Below are positions 1 through 9,021 of a DNA stretch of 64,000 bases, piece after piece. The notes below the pieces were generated by a model. It was not told where the DNA came from. It saw only the letters and a list, made by a program, of their open reading frames with translations, and made no database searches. The position numbers and the translations under genes are program-made. The stretch comes from Rhodopseudomonas sp. BR0M22 (lineage in GTDB: Bacteria; Pseudomonadota; Alphaproteobacteria; Rhizobiales; Xanthobacteraceae): NCBI RefSeq assembly GCF_010907035.1, contig NZ_QUMK01000002.1, positions 62,001 to 126,000 on the forward strand, read 5' to 3'. Within the stretch, counting starts at the first letter, position 1, and every line of letters begins with the position of its first letter.

Positions 1-780
1 CCGTGACCAGCGTGGCGTGAGCCTCGCGCGCCCCGGCGATGATCGCGCTGGCGGTCGAGCTGCCGGCTTCGGTCAGCGTGCGTTCCACCTCGGCGCTGAG
101 CGCCTTGACCTTTTCGGACGACTCTTGCGAGGCCGAGACCAGAGTCGACTGCGCCGCGCGGGCACCGCCGAGAACGGCTTCGGCAGTCGCATTGCCGGCT
201 GCGTACAGCGTGCGCTCGATGTCGGTGGACAGGGAGCGGATCTGGCCGGTGACTTCGGACGAAGCGGACACCAGAGTCGCGTGCGCCTCGCGCGCGCTCG
301 CCAGCACCGAGGCCGAAGTGGTGTCGCCGGCTCCAGTCAGGGTGCGTTCGATGTCGGACGCCAGCGACCGCACATGATTGGCGACGTCGGTCGACGTCGT
401 CGTCAGCGCAGTCTGCGCCTCGCGTGCGCTGCCGAGCACCGAAGCTGCGGTCGTGTCGCCTGCGCTGGTCAGCGTGCGTTCGATTTCCGAGGCCAGCGAC
501 TTCACCTGGTTGGTGACGTCGGTGGAGGTCGTGGCCAGCGTGGTCTGCGCCTCGCGGGCGTGGGCCAGCACGGTCGCGGCAGTGGCGGTGCCGGCGGCCG
601 ACAGCGTGCGCTCGATGTCTTCCGAAACCGAACGGAACTGCATTGCGGCCTCGCTGGAGACCATCGTCAGCTTGGCCTGGGCTTCGGTCGCACTCGACAC
701 CACCGTGGCGGCGGCCGTGGTTCCGACCGAGGTCAGGGCGCGTTCGATCTCCGCAGAAGTCACCTGCAACTGAGCGGTGA
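1..780 (-). repeat. 132-bp (44-residue) tandem repeats inside the scaffold gene
   Basis: Successive blocks reading SLASEIERTLTSAGDTT, then SLASDIERTLTGAGDTT, recur every 44 residues. The DNA shows it too: the cgttcgat block near 347 recurs near 479. At least five copies are visible and the array continues past the window edge. Copies are diverged, so this is an old protein repeat and not a recent DNA duplication. Confidence 0.8.
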
Positions 781-3370
781 CGTCGCTCGACACCGACAGC
801 ATCGATTCCCGCGCCGTCTGCGTGCTGCTGCGGATCGTGTCGGTGGTGCCGACCACGAGGCTGGTCAGGGTGCGTTCGGCGTCGGCGACGTTGGTCTTGA
901 TGCCGACCGAGAGCTCTTCGGCACGCGCCATCAGCATCTCGCTGGCTTCGCGTCCGCTGGTCTCGAACCGGCCGGCCACCGCTTCGATGCGTGAGCCGAG
1001 CAGGTCTTCGAACTGCGTCACCCGGACGTCGACGTCGTTGATCACCGCGGTGACGCGGTTCTCCAGACCGTCGTGGATTTCCTGGAAGCGGGCGCTGACC
1101 GTGGCGCTGAGATTGGCGGTGCGGCCGTCGATGGTCTCGGTGACCGCGCCGATCCGGCGGTCGATCGCGTCGATCGCCTGCGCGGTGCCGTCGGTGAGCG
1201 AGTGGGTGAGGTGGGTCAGCCGCGAGTCGATCGCTTCGATCGCCTGCACCGCACCGGTCGACAGCGTCGTGGTGAGCGTGGTGATGCGGTCGTCGATCAC
1301 TTCGGCGGCGTTGGCCGCGCCGGTCGAGAGCGTGGTGGTCAGCGTCGCGATCCGGCCGTCGATGATGTCCGCTGCACTCGAGGTGCCGGTCGACAGCGTG
1401 GTGCTGAGCTGCACGATCCGCGAGTCGATCGCTTCCATTGCCGTGGCCGCGCCGGTCGACAGCGCCGAGGCGAGTTTCTCGATCCGGCCGTCGATGTTGC
1501 CGGTGACCGCCTCGGTGCGGGTGTCGAGGATGCGTTCGAGCGAGTTGAGGTGGTTGCCGACGGTGTCGTCGAGCGTCTTGAGGCGGGTGTCGATCGCGCC
1601 GTCGATGCTTCCGACGCGGGTGTCGAACAGGCTTTCGAACTGGTGCAGACGATCGTCCAGCCGTGCGGTGATTTCGCCGGAGGTGGTGGTGACCCGCTGA
1701 TCGAAGCTGTCGACGTAGGTCTTCAGGGTCTCGTTGATGTCGAGGGTGCGCTGGCCCATCCGCTCGACGATCTCGCCGCCAAACGTCTTCACGGTGCGGT
1801 CGAACTCGGAGATGTGGCGGGTGATCAGTGCGCCGAGCGAGCCGCTGTCGCGCGCGAACTTCTCGGCGAGTTCGGTGCCCTGCTGCTTCACGAGATCGTC
1901 GAACGCGCTCATCTGGATGCTGAGCGTGTCGTGGGTGGACTCCGTCTGGCTGACAACCTTGGCGACCAAAGTGTTCACGGTGACGTCGAGCGCTTCGCTC
2001 GCCTTGTCGCCGCTGGTCAGGATCTGGTCGGCGAGGCGATGGCCGGCGTCGTCGATCTTGCTGACCAGATCGCCGCTGCGCAGCTCGAGCTCGAGCAGCA
2101 GCGAGTCGCCGGAGTTCTTCAGCGAATCCTGCACCTGCTCGGTGCGCTCCGAAATGCCGTCGATGATCGTCGAAGAGCGCTGCTCGAAATCGGTGGTGAT
2201 GCGGTCGAGCCGCTCGTTCATCATATCGTGGACGCGATCGGCGAGTTCGACGAACTCGGCGTGCACATGACCGGTCTTGAAATTGAGGCTGGTGGTCAGC
2301 CGTTCGCTGGCATCGAGCACCGCGCGCGTGGTCTCGGCGCTGGCCTCTTCAAGGCGGTCGAGCAGTTCGCCGCCGCGCTCGCCGAGCGCCAGAATCATAT
2401 TGTCGCCGGCGTGACCGAGTGCGCTGGTGATGTGGGCGCCGCGCTCTTCCAGCGCGCTGGTGATGCTCTTGGCGACTTCGTCGACACGGCTGGCGATCGC
2501 GTCCGAGATCAGCGCGATGTCGTGCCGCAGATCGATCTGTACGCCGGAAATCGCGGTACGGACCTGCTCGGCCTGTCCCACCAGATTGTCGCGCTGATGC
2601 GCGATGTCCTGCAACAGGGCGCGGATGCGGACTTCGTTGTCGGAGTAAGCGCGTTCCAACGCCGACACTTCGTTGGCGACCAGGGCTTCGAGTTCGCTGG
2701 CGCGCGCGATCGCGCGCTCGACGCCGTCGCCCATCGCCGCAACCTCGCGGCGGATCGCCTGTCCGACCGTCACGACCGAATCGCTGGCGGCGATTTCGGG
2801 CTCGGAGAAGCGGATTGCGACCTGCGCCATCGACTGCGCGATCATCCGCAGTTCCTGACCACGCCAGGCCAGACTGGCGAGGAAGTAGAACAGCATCACC
2901 GGCGCGAAGAACAAGGCGGCGAGGCCGGCCAGCGCCAGCGTGCCGCCGCTGCCCTGGCCGATCATCGCCTGCAGCGAGGGCAGGAAGGCGACGGTGAGGG
3001 CGATGCCACCAATCAGCCAGACCGCGGCGAAAACGGTGGCGAGGGTGTAGACGTTACGCGTGGTGCGTCCCTTCTGCAGCGACTGCAGCAGTTGGCCGAT
3101 GGTCTCGCGGTCGTCGTTGGCGGGGCGAGAGGCGAAGCTGCGATCGGCGACCGGCTCGAAGCTCGGCGCAGGCGGCGCGAGCCGAGGCTCGGCCGTCTGT
3201 TCCGGCAGATCGGGCAAGCTCGGCTCGGTGTCCGAAATTGACGCACTTTCCTTTGGCCCATCGGCCTGATCGTCACCGGCCGGCGGCGCATCGGGGATAT
3301 TCAGGGCTTCCTGAATCGCCGATAGCGCGACTTCGGTCGGATCTTTGATCTTCTTGGGATTGTTCGCCAT
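1..3370 (-). CDS. Giant membrane-anchored repeat protein, GPR/RgsE-like polar growth scaffold (C-terminus beyond window)
   Basis: Partial gene of at least 1123 codons, open from the ATG at 3370 to the window edge with no stop. The first 100 residues are Pro/Asp/Glu-rich. Two hydrophobic helices follow (about 109-130 and 144-165), then a very long, almost Pro-free, Ala/Thr/Ser/Glu-rich alpha-helical region. Residues about 620-750 form 22-residue repeats (IDGRIATLTTTLSTGAANAA type). From about residue 860 on they become 44-residue repeats centred on EIERTLTSAG and SAREAQT. Two N-terminal transmembrane helices plus apolipoprotein-A1/A4/E-like helical repeats match the Growth Pole Ring protein of Agrobacterium (RgsE in Sinorhizobium), which organises polar growth in Rhizobiales. 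The assignment rests on architecture only; another coiled-coil polarity factor is possible. The + strand reading frames here are codon-bias shadows. Confidence 0.62.
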   Translation of the reverse strand, partial: MANNPKKIKDPTEVALSAIQEALNIPDAPPAGDDQADGPKESASISDTEPSLPDLPEQTAEPRLAPPAPSFEPVADRSFASRPANDDRETIGQLLQSLQKGRTTRNVYTLATVFAAVWLIGGIALTVAFLPSLQAMIGQGSGGTLALAGLAALFFAPVMLFYFLASLAWRGQELRMIAQSMAQVAIRFSEPEIAASDSVVTVGQAIRREVAAMGDGVERAIARASELEALVANEVSALERAYSDNEVRIRALLQDIAHQRDNLVGQAEQVRTAISGVQIDLRHDIALISDAIASRVDEVAKSITSALEERGAHITSALGHAGDNMILALGERGGELLDRLEEASAETTRAVLDASERLTTSLNFKTGHVHAEFVELADRVHDMMNERLDRITTDFEQRSSTIIDGISERTEQVQDSLKNSGDSLLLELELRSGDLVSKIDDAGHRLADQILTSGDKASEALDVTVNTLVAKVVSQTESTHDTLSIQMSAFDDLVKQQGTELAEKFARDSGSLGALITRHISEFDRTVKTFGGEIVERMGQRTLDINETLKTYVDSFDQRVTTTSGEITARLDDRLHQFESLFDTRVGSIDGAIDTRLKTLDDTVGNHLNSLERILDTRTEAVTGNIDGRIEKLASALSTGAATAMEAIDSRIVQLSTTLSTGTSSAADIIDGRIATLTTTLSTGAANAAEVIDDRITTLTTTLSTGAVQAIEAIDSRLTHLTHSLTDGTAQAIDAIDRRIGAVTETIDGRTANLSATVSARFQEIHDGLENRVTAVINDVDVRVTQFEDLLGSRIEAVAGRFETSGREASEMLMARAEELSVGIKTNVADAERTLTSLVVGTTDTIRSSTQTARESMLSVSSDVTAQLQVTSAEIERALTSVGTTAAATVVSSATEAQAKLTMVSSEAAMQFRSVSEDIERTLSAAGTATAATVLAHAREAQTTLATTSTDVTNQVKSLASEIERTLTSAGDTTAASVLGSAREAQTALTTTSTDVANHVRSLASDIERTLTGAGDTTSASVLASAREAHATLVSASSEVTGQIRSLSTDIERTLYAAGNATAEAVLGGARAAQSTLVSASQESSEKVKALSAEVERTLTEAGSSTASAIIAGAREAHATLVT
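1120..1500 (-). repeat. 66-bp (22-residue) tandem repeats inside the scaffold gene
   Basis: The translated blocks IDSRIVQLSTTLSTGTSSAA, IDGRIATLTTTLSTGAANAA and IDDRITTLTTTLSTGAVQAI follow one another at exactly 22 residues. This is half the 44-residue unit further downstream and is the classic apolipoprotein-type helical period. Confidence 0.8.
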
Positions 3371-3780
3371 TTTGATTTACGCCCTTGTTACGCATCCGGG
3401 GACGTCGGTTCAGTGGAGACCGCAGAAAGGCCCCTCGGTGCTCCCCCAGCACGGCGAAGTTGAACCCCATTCCCACCGCGCTTTTGTCCGCCACTTCCTG
3501 AAACATCCTATTGGCTGGATCGAGCGAATGAAATGGTTCGGATTAAGACTTTCTTAATCATCGTTAACGGCATCCGCCGCTAAGCCCTTCGGCGAGCGGA
3601 AAAATCCTACGCGCCCGAGCGGTAACGGTGGCATTTTAGCGACATTGGCGCGGCAACTCCGCGACGCTGTCCCAAAACGGTGCATCGGCACCGGCAAGAA
3701 TGCGTTAACCAGACTCATGGTTCGCTTCTCGGCCTGGATTGCTCCGATGTGGAAAACCGCAATTCTGTGCCGAGGTGAAC
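3371..3780. other. Intergenic region between scaffold gene and Hpt gene
   Basis: About 410 bases between divergent genes. No convincing coding sequence was found. It holds a cluster of TTAA half-sites (annotated separately) and a single TTAACC near 3705. The short reading frames on either strand lack ribosome sites and protein-like composition. Confidence 0.6.
3543..3568. promoter_or_regulatory. Candidate CtrA-binding box (TTAA-N7-TTAA plus overlapping TTAAC)
   Basis: TTAA at 3543-3546, seven bases, TTAA at 3554-3557, then a third TTAAC at 3564-3568. TTAA-N7-TTAA(C) is the CtrA consensus in alphaproteobacteria. The site lies about 175 bp upstream of the scaffold gene ATG at 3370. By base composition, a full box should occur by chance well under once in this window. 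Confidence 0.5.
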
Positions 3781-4170
3781 GTGCCGCTACAGGTCGAACG
3801 GATCGAATGGATGCCATCGCCGCCGCTGGTTCCGGACTTCGAGCCGATCGATGATGCGCATCTCTATAAGATGACCCTCGGCGATCCCGCCCTCGAGCGC
3901 GAGGTCCTGCTGCTGTTCACCGCGCAGGCAGCGAGTCTGATGGCGCTGCTCGCCTCCTGGCCTCCGGATGCCGCAGCGCTCGCGCATACGTTGAAAGGGT
4001 CGGCGCGTGCGATCGGCGCGTTTGCGGTGGCGGATGCTGCCGCTGCCGTTGAAGACGCGCTGCGCCGCAATGACGACGCCGCCGAGCCGCTGATCGTACT
4101 CGAAGCTGCGGTCGAGCACGTCCGCGCCGTGATCGACGCGCGCGCCAAGCCGACCGGTTCCGGCTTTTGA
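3781..4170 (+). CDS. Stand-alone Hpt (histidine phosphotransfer) domain protein
   Basis: 129 residues from a GTG at 3781, preceded by GAGG five bases upstream; an in-frame TTG at 3739 is possible but lacks a ribosome site. The motif AHTLKGSARAIGA carries the phospho-accepting His of Hpt domains, followed by the helical FAVADAAAAVEDALR segment. The protein would shuttle phosphate between a hybrid histidine kinase and a response regulator. No kinase or regulator is adjacent, so partners are unknown; the hybrid kinase at 24645-28895 is one candidate by proximity only. Confidence 0.85.
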   Translation: MPLQVERIEWMPSPPLVPDFEPIDDAHLYKMTLGDPALEREVLLLFTAQAASLMALLASWPPDAAALAHTLKGSARAIGAFAVADAAAAVEDALRRNDDAAEPLIVLEAAVEHVRAVIDARAKPTGSGF

Positions 4171-4213
4171 CCGGTGCGACGGCTGGCGGAACGCCGGCCG
4201 AGACGCTATAGGA

Positions 4214-4225
4214 CTGACGCGTCAG
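4214..4225. promoter_or_regulatory. 12-bp perfect palindrome upstream of ferredoxin gene
   Basis: CTGACGCGTCAG is fully self-complementary and sits about 41 bp before the ferredoxin ATG. It could be an operator; the regulator is unknown. Confidence 0.3.
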
Positions 4226-4266
4226 CCCATAATTCATAAAACGAGCAAAGCGTCCGACGAGCAATC

Positions 4267-4587
4267 ATGGCCAAGATTCACTTCGTTGATCACACCGGTG
4301 AAACACGTACTGTCGACGTCGAGGAAGGCGCGACAGTGATGGAAGCGGCGATCCGCAACGCCATCCCCGGCGTCGAGGCAGAATGCGGCGGCGCCTGCGC
4401 CTGCGCGACCTGCCACGTCTATGTCGACGAAGCCTGGCGCGAGAAGGTCGGTGCCCCGTCGCCGATGGAAGAAGACATGCTCGACTTCGGCTACGACGTG
4501 CGTCCGAACTCTCGGCTGTCGTGCCAGATCAAGGTCTCGAGCGAGCTCGACGGGCTGGTCGTGACCACGCCCGAACGTCAGGCCTGA
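4267..4587 (+). CDS. [2Fe-2S] ferredoxin, putidaredoxin/adrenodoxin type
   Basis: 106 residues. Cluster ligands are Cys40-X5-Cys46-X2-Cys49 and Cys86, the vertebrate/putidaredoxin-type pattern, with an additional Cys44 inside the loop. It is a soluble one-electron carrier for P450s or other oxygenases or for Fe-S assembly. A ferredoxin-NADP reductase lies 760 bp downstream, a plausible physiological partner. From memory, R. palustris CGA009 has a ferredoxin called palustrisredoxin B a couple of genes from its characterised ferredoxin-NADP reductase, and this could be its orthologue. The acidic stretch PMEEDMLDF is the expected partner-docking surface. The ribosome site is weak. Confidence 0.93.
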   Translation: MAKIHFVDHTGETRTVDVEEGATVMEAAIRNAIPGVEAECGGACACATCHVYVDEAWREKVGAPSPMEEDMLDFGYDVRPNSRLSCQIKVSSELDGLVVTTPERQA

Positions 4588-4615
4588 GCAAGAGCCAGTC
4601 TCAATCACCGGCGGC

Positions 4616-4657
4616 CGTTGCACGGGCTGTTGTGCAACGCCGCGTGAACCGGCGTTG
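4616..4657 (+). terminator. Tandem hairpins after ferredoxin gene
   Basis: CGTTGCAC (4616-4623) pairs with GTGCAACG (4632-4639), and a second hairpin AACGCC/GGCGTT overlaps it. There is no T-run, so this is a weak or Rho-assisted terminator, or an mRNA-stabilising structure. Confidence 0.35.
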
Positions 4658-4731
4658 CCATCGCCGGCTGATCCTGCCGCCGCGCGTCACGGCCGGACGA
4701 TGCGAACTGTCATCCGGCCAAGAAGTCCCGA

Positions 4732-5187
4732 TCAATCGTGCTCGACGCCGCGGCGCCACCATGGCGCCAGATTGGCAATGATCTGTTCGGTCAGCGGTGC
4801 AGGCTTGCGGCTAGTCTCGTCGACCAGCACGGTGACGGCGCGTGCCGAAGCGACGCAGACCCCCTCCGAGAACACGACCTGATCGAAATGCGTCGAGGTA
4901 CGCCCCAGTTTGACCAGGCCGAGCCCAAGCTCGATCTTGCCCGGCCAGTGCAGTTCGCTGCGGAAGTGAATGTCGAGCCGTACCAGAACCCAGGACAGTC
5001 CGGGCGGGATTAGTCCGTTGTTCGGGTCCTTCATCAACGTGACCCGGCCGGTCTCGAAATAACTGGCGTAAACCGCGTTGTTGACGTGGTTATTTGGATC
5101 GAGATCAGCGAAGCGGACGTTGTCCGCCAGACGGAACGGGAAGTCGGCGAGCTGCGGCAGCGCGTGGTCACGGGATCGTGCGGTCAA
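4732..5187 (-). CDS. Acyl-CoA thioesterase, 4HBT hot-dog family
   Basis: 151 residues from a TTG at 5187, which has GGAG eight bases upstream; an alternative TTG at 5250 would add 21 unlikely residues. The motif RFADLDPNNHVNNAVYASYF is the 4-hydroxybenzoyl-CoA thioesterase-type signature with the catalytic Asp and the N-H-V-N segment. The family hydrolyses acyl- or aroyl-CoA thioesters; the substrate cannot be read from sequence. The gene is convergent with the ferredoxin and divergent from the reductase gene. Confidence 0.85.
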   Translation of the reverse strand: MTARSRDHALPQLADFPFRLADNVRFADLDPNNHVNNAVYASYFETGRVTLMKDPNNGLIPPGLSWVLVRLDIHFRSELHWPGKIELGLGLVKLGRTSTHFDQVVFSEGVCVASARAVTVLVDETSRKPAPLTEQIIANLAPWWRRGVEHD

Positions 5188-5290
5188 GGGCCATTCTCCG
5201 GGCTTTTTAGAACCATTGAACGCAAATCTTGCGCTAGAACAAGATACCAATGGCCTTTTATGGCTTTTCTCCCCTGCCTGCCTTGGTTAG

Positions 5291-6376
<1,086 letters not shown>

Positions 6377-6405
6377 TCGCACCGGTCAATTACGGCACGT
6401 ATTCG

Positions 6406-6432
6406 AAGGGCGCGCCTGCAGGTGCGCCCTTT
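6406..6432 (+). terminator. Rho-independent terminator after FNR gene
   Basis: AAGGGCGC (6406-6413) pairs with GCGCCCTT (6424-6431), and the self-complementary CCTGCAGG lies between. A short T-run follows. It lies 30 bp after the stop codon. Confidence 0.75.
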
Positions 6433-6492
6433 GTCGTTGGGATTGCTCCGCTTGCGATCGCAAGGTGGATAGTTCAACTCCGCAGTGGAGTG

Positions 6493-7542
6493 CTATTTGT
6501 CGCCGAGCAGCAGCTTTGCCGCCTTCACCGGCCCGAGTCGAAGCAGAAGCCTCCACAGCGTCGTGTGCGGGACGGGAAGGCCGCCACGGCGCAGCAAGTT
6601 CAGCACCGCGGCCTGGGCGAATTTTCGTTCGCCGGCGGTGAGGGTTCGGAGCTGCGAGGTGATGGCGTCGAGGTCGACCGCCGAGGCGGGGATAGTGGCG
6701 GCAACGGTCGGGTCGGCCAGTTCGAGCATCCGGAACAGTCGCGAGCTGTCGCGTTCGAACGGTCCGGGCGCGGGATCGTGCCAGTCCGGCGGCGCCGACA
6801 GCGCGGTGGATGGGTCCGGCCTGCCGGCCTGCCGTGCGGCGGCGGCGAGTTTGGCGAGGCGGGCCGAGTAGATCTGGCGTAGCTGCCGGGTGCGGGTGAC
6901 ACTGCCGCCGTGCTCGCGATAGCAGATCAGTAATTCCGGCAGAATGGCGACCTCACCGATATCGGCGAGCCGCAGCCAGAAGTCGTAGTCTTCGCCAGCC
7001 TCGAATGCGGCGTGATAGCCGCCGACCCGGCGTGCGGCCTCGGCGCGGAACATCACGGTCGGATGAATGAACGGGCTCTTCTTCATCAGCGTGGAGCGCA
7101 GCGCTTGCGGGCTCGGGCGCATGTCGCGGCCCTTCTGCCGCCCGTTCTCGTCGATGATCGTGGCCCAGCCGCCGAGCAGCACCACGTCGGGGTGGCGCTG
7201 CATGTAATCGACTTGCTGCGCCAACCGGTCGGGCAGGGCGATGTCGTCGGCATCGAGCCGGGCGATCAGCGCGGCGCGGGCCGTCGCCAATCCTCGGTTG
7301 AGGCCGGCGACGAGGCCGTCTCGCGGCTGCCGCAATACGATGACGCGCGGATCGGTCGCCGCGACCTGCGCCAGGATCGCCGGCGTCGCGTCGGTGGAGC
7401 CGTCGTCGATGACCAGGAGTTCGAAGCCGGCAAATGTCTGATCCCGAACGCTGCGGATCGCCTCGGCGACCCAGCGTTCGCCGTCACGGACCGGCATGAT
7501 CACCGAGACTTTGGGCTGCTCCGCCGGCACGCCATTCCTCAT
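6493..7542 (-). CDS. Family 2 glycosyltransferase
   Basis: 349 residues from the ATG at 7542 (GGAG four bases upstream). N-terminal GT-A fold: VSVIMPVRDGERW, VIDDGSTDATP, the metal-binding DADD in ARLDADDIALP (near residue 100) and the catalytic-base region EAGEDYDFW (near 190). It is cytoplasmic with no transmembrane segment. It should transfer a sugar from an NDP-sugar to a growing surface glycan. Divergent from the GT4 and polymerase-like genes, with which it probably forms one polysaccharide locus. The sugar is unknown. Confidence 0.9.
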   Translation of the reverse strand: MRNGVPAEQPKVSVIMPVRDGERWVAEAIRSVRDQTFAGFELLVIDDGSTDATPAILAQVAATDPRVIVLRQPRDGLVAGLNRGLATARAALIARLDADDIALPDRLAQQVDYMQRHPDVVLLGGWATIIDENGRQKGRDMRPSPQALRSTLMKKSPFIHPTVMFRAEAARRVGGYHAAFEAGEDYDFWLRLADIGEVAILPELLICYREHGGSVTRTRQLRQIYSARLAKLAAAARQAGRPDPSTALSAPPDWHDPAPGPFERDSSRLFRMLELADPTVAATIPASAVDLDAITSQLRTLTAGERKFAQAAVLNLLRRGGLPVPHTTLWRLLLRLGPVKAAKLLLGDK

Positions 7543-7676
7543 TTTGCTCCGCCCAAGCAAGGGCGGCGGAGGAACTTAGACTGCGGGAGAGGAGGCAATG
7601 CAAGCGGCGGCATTGACGCTGTAAAGCCGAAACCGCTAGACCCGCCGGTCAGCGGCCGTCAGGCCGGACACCGAAG

Positions 7677-9014
7677 ATGGACAGCACCTTGGACCAGCCC
7701 GCCGACCGAAACGATCAGCCTTGGCTGTGGATGGACGTCTCGACCAGCGCGCGGGCGCGCTCCGGCCAGATGAACGGCACGCTCCGGGTCGAACAGAGTT
7801 ACATTCGGGCCCTGTCGGCCGAAATGGCGCCAGAATTGCGGTTTTGCCGCTACGACCCATTGCGGAGCGAATACGTCGCGGTCGCGTCTCCGCCCGACCT
7901 GAGCGGCAAGCCGGTCGCCGGCAAGCCGAAATCCAAACCGGCCGGCGGGATCGCCGCCGTGCTGAAACCGATTGGGAAATCGGTCGAGCGCACGGTCAAA
8001 ACCGCGGTTCGCGGTGCCACCGCATCGCTGTTGCGCAAGACCAGCCAAGCCGAGCCACTGCCAAAGCTTGGCGGGGAAGGTCTCGGCGAAGTGCTGTTTC
8101 TTGCCGGCGAAAACTGGTCGCGGGTCGATTTCGCAGCCGTTGCCCGGATGCGCCGCGAGCGCGGCACCAAGGTTGCGGCTTTGTGCCAGGACTTCATCCC
8201 GGCGGTTGCGCCGCAGTTCTTCGCCGGCGGCGATTTCGTTGCCAAGTTCGACGCCTATGCGCAGTTCCTGATCAAGGAAACTGACCTCGTCGTGTCGATT
8301 TCGGAGGCGACCAAGCGCGATATTCTCGGCTATGCCCAGCGCCACGGCGGGATGCGCGGCGACGTCGAGGTTGTTCATCTCGGCGCCGATATTCCGGCGC
8401 CGCAGACGGCACGGCGACCCGAGGCATTGACTGATGCGCAGGCCGCGCGCTTCGTGATCAGCGTATCGACCATTCAGTCGCGCAAGAATTTCGATCTGCT
8501 GTACCACCTTTGGCACCGGCTCACCGAGCAGAACACGCCGAACCTGCCGACGCTGGTGATCGTCGGTCAGCCCGGATTCGGGAGTGCCGACCTGCTGTGG
8601 CAGATCGGGAATGATCCGGTCACGGCGCATTCGATCGTTCATCTGCCGCGGGCAGGTGACGACGAGCTGGCATGGTTGTATCAGCACTGCTTGTTCACGT
8701 TGTACCCCTCGTTTTACGAGGGCTGGGGTCTGCCAGTGTCCGAAAGCCTCGCCTTCGGTAAGTATTGTCTCGCCTCGGACGCCTCGTCGCTCCCCGAAGC
8801 AGGGGCCGGACTCGCCCGGCACCTCGACCCCCTCGATTTCGCCGCCTGGCGTCAAGCCGTCCTTGACCTGATTGCGGCGCCCGAGCAACTTGCCCGCCAC
8901 GAAGCCGCGATCCGCGACGGCTATCGCTCCGTTACCTGGACGCAATCAGCGACGCGGCTCGCCAGCGTGCTGCGCGGTCTGGCCGCGACGGGGTCCTCTG
9001 CACACCCCAGATAG
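7677..9014 (+). CDS. Family 4 (group 1) glycosyltransferase
   Basis: 445 residues from the ATG at 7677. The C-terminal Rossmann domain has ISVSTIQSRKN and the GT4 donor-binding motif SFYEGWGLPVSESLAFG (about residues 345-362). The N-terminal half has the segment SGQMNGTLRVEQSY seen in GT4 enzymes of capsule/O-antigen loci, and an unusual Lys/Pro/Ala linker (about 85-125). It should add a sugar to a lipid-linked or protein-linked glycan at the inner membrane. The next gene starts 8 bp after the stop, so the two are co-transcribed. Confidence 0.88.
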   Translation: MDSTLDQPADRNDQPWLWMDVSTSARARSGQMNGTLRVEQSYIRALSAEMAPELRFCRYDPLRSEYVAVASPPDLSGKPVAGKPKSKPAGGIAAVLKPIGKSVERTVKTAVRGATASLLRKTSQAEPLPKLGGEGLGEVLFLAGENWSRVDFAAVARMRRERGTKVAALCQDFIPAVAPQFFAGGDFVAKFDAYAQFLIKETDLVVSISEATKRDILGYAQRHGGMRGDVEVVHLGADIPAPQTARRPEALTDAQAARFVISVSTIQSRKNFDLLYHLWHRLTEQNTPNLPTLVIVGQPGFGSADLLWQIGNDPVTAHSIVHLPRAGDDELAWLYQHCLFTLYPSFYEGWGLPVSESLAFGKYCLASDASSLPEAGAGLARHLDPLDFAAWRQAVLDLIAAPEQLARHEAAIRDGYRSVTWTQSATRLASVLRGLAATGSSAHPR

Positions 9015-9021
9015 AGGTTTC

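Noticed and set aside
1073-3241. 722-codon open frame on the + strand, and others at 17-1700
   Set aside because: Arg/Gly/Asp-rich antisense shadow of the repeat-rich scaffold gene on the minus strand; no ribosome site, composition not protein-like.
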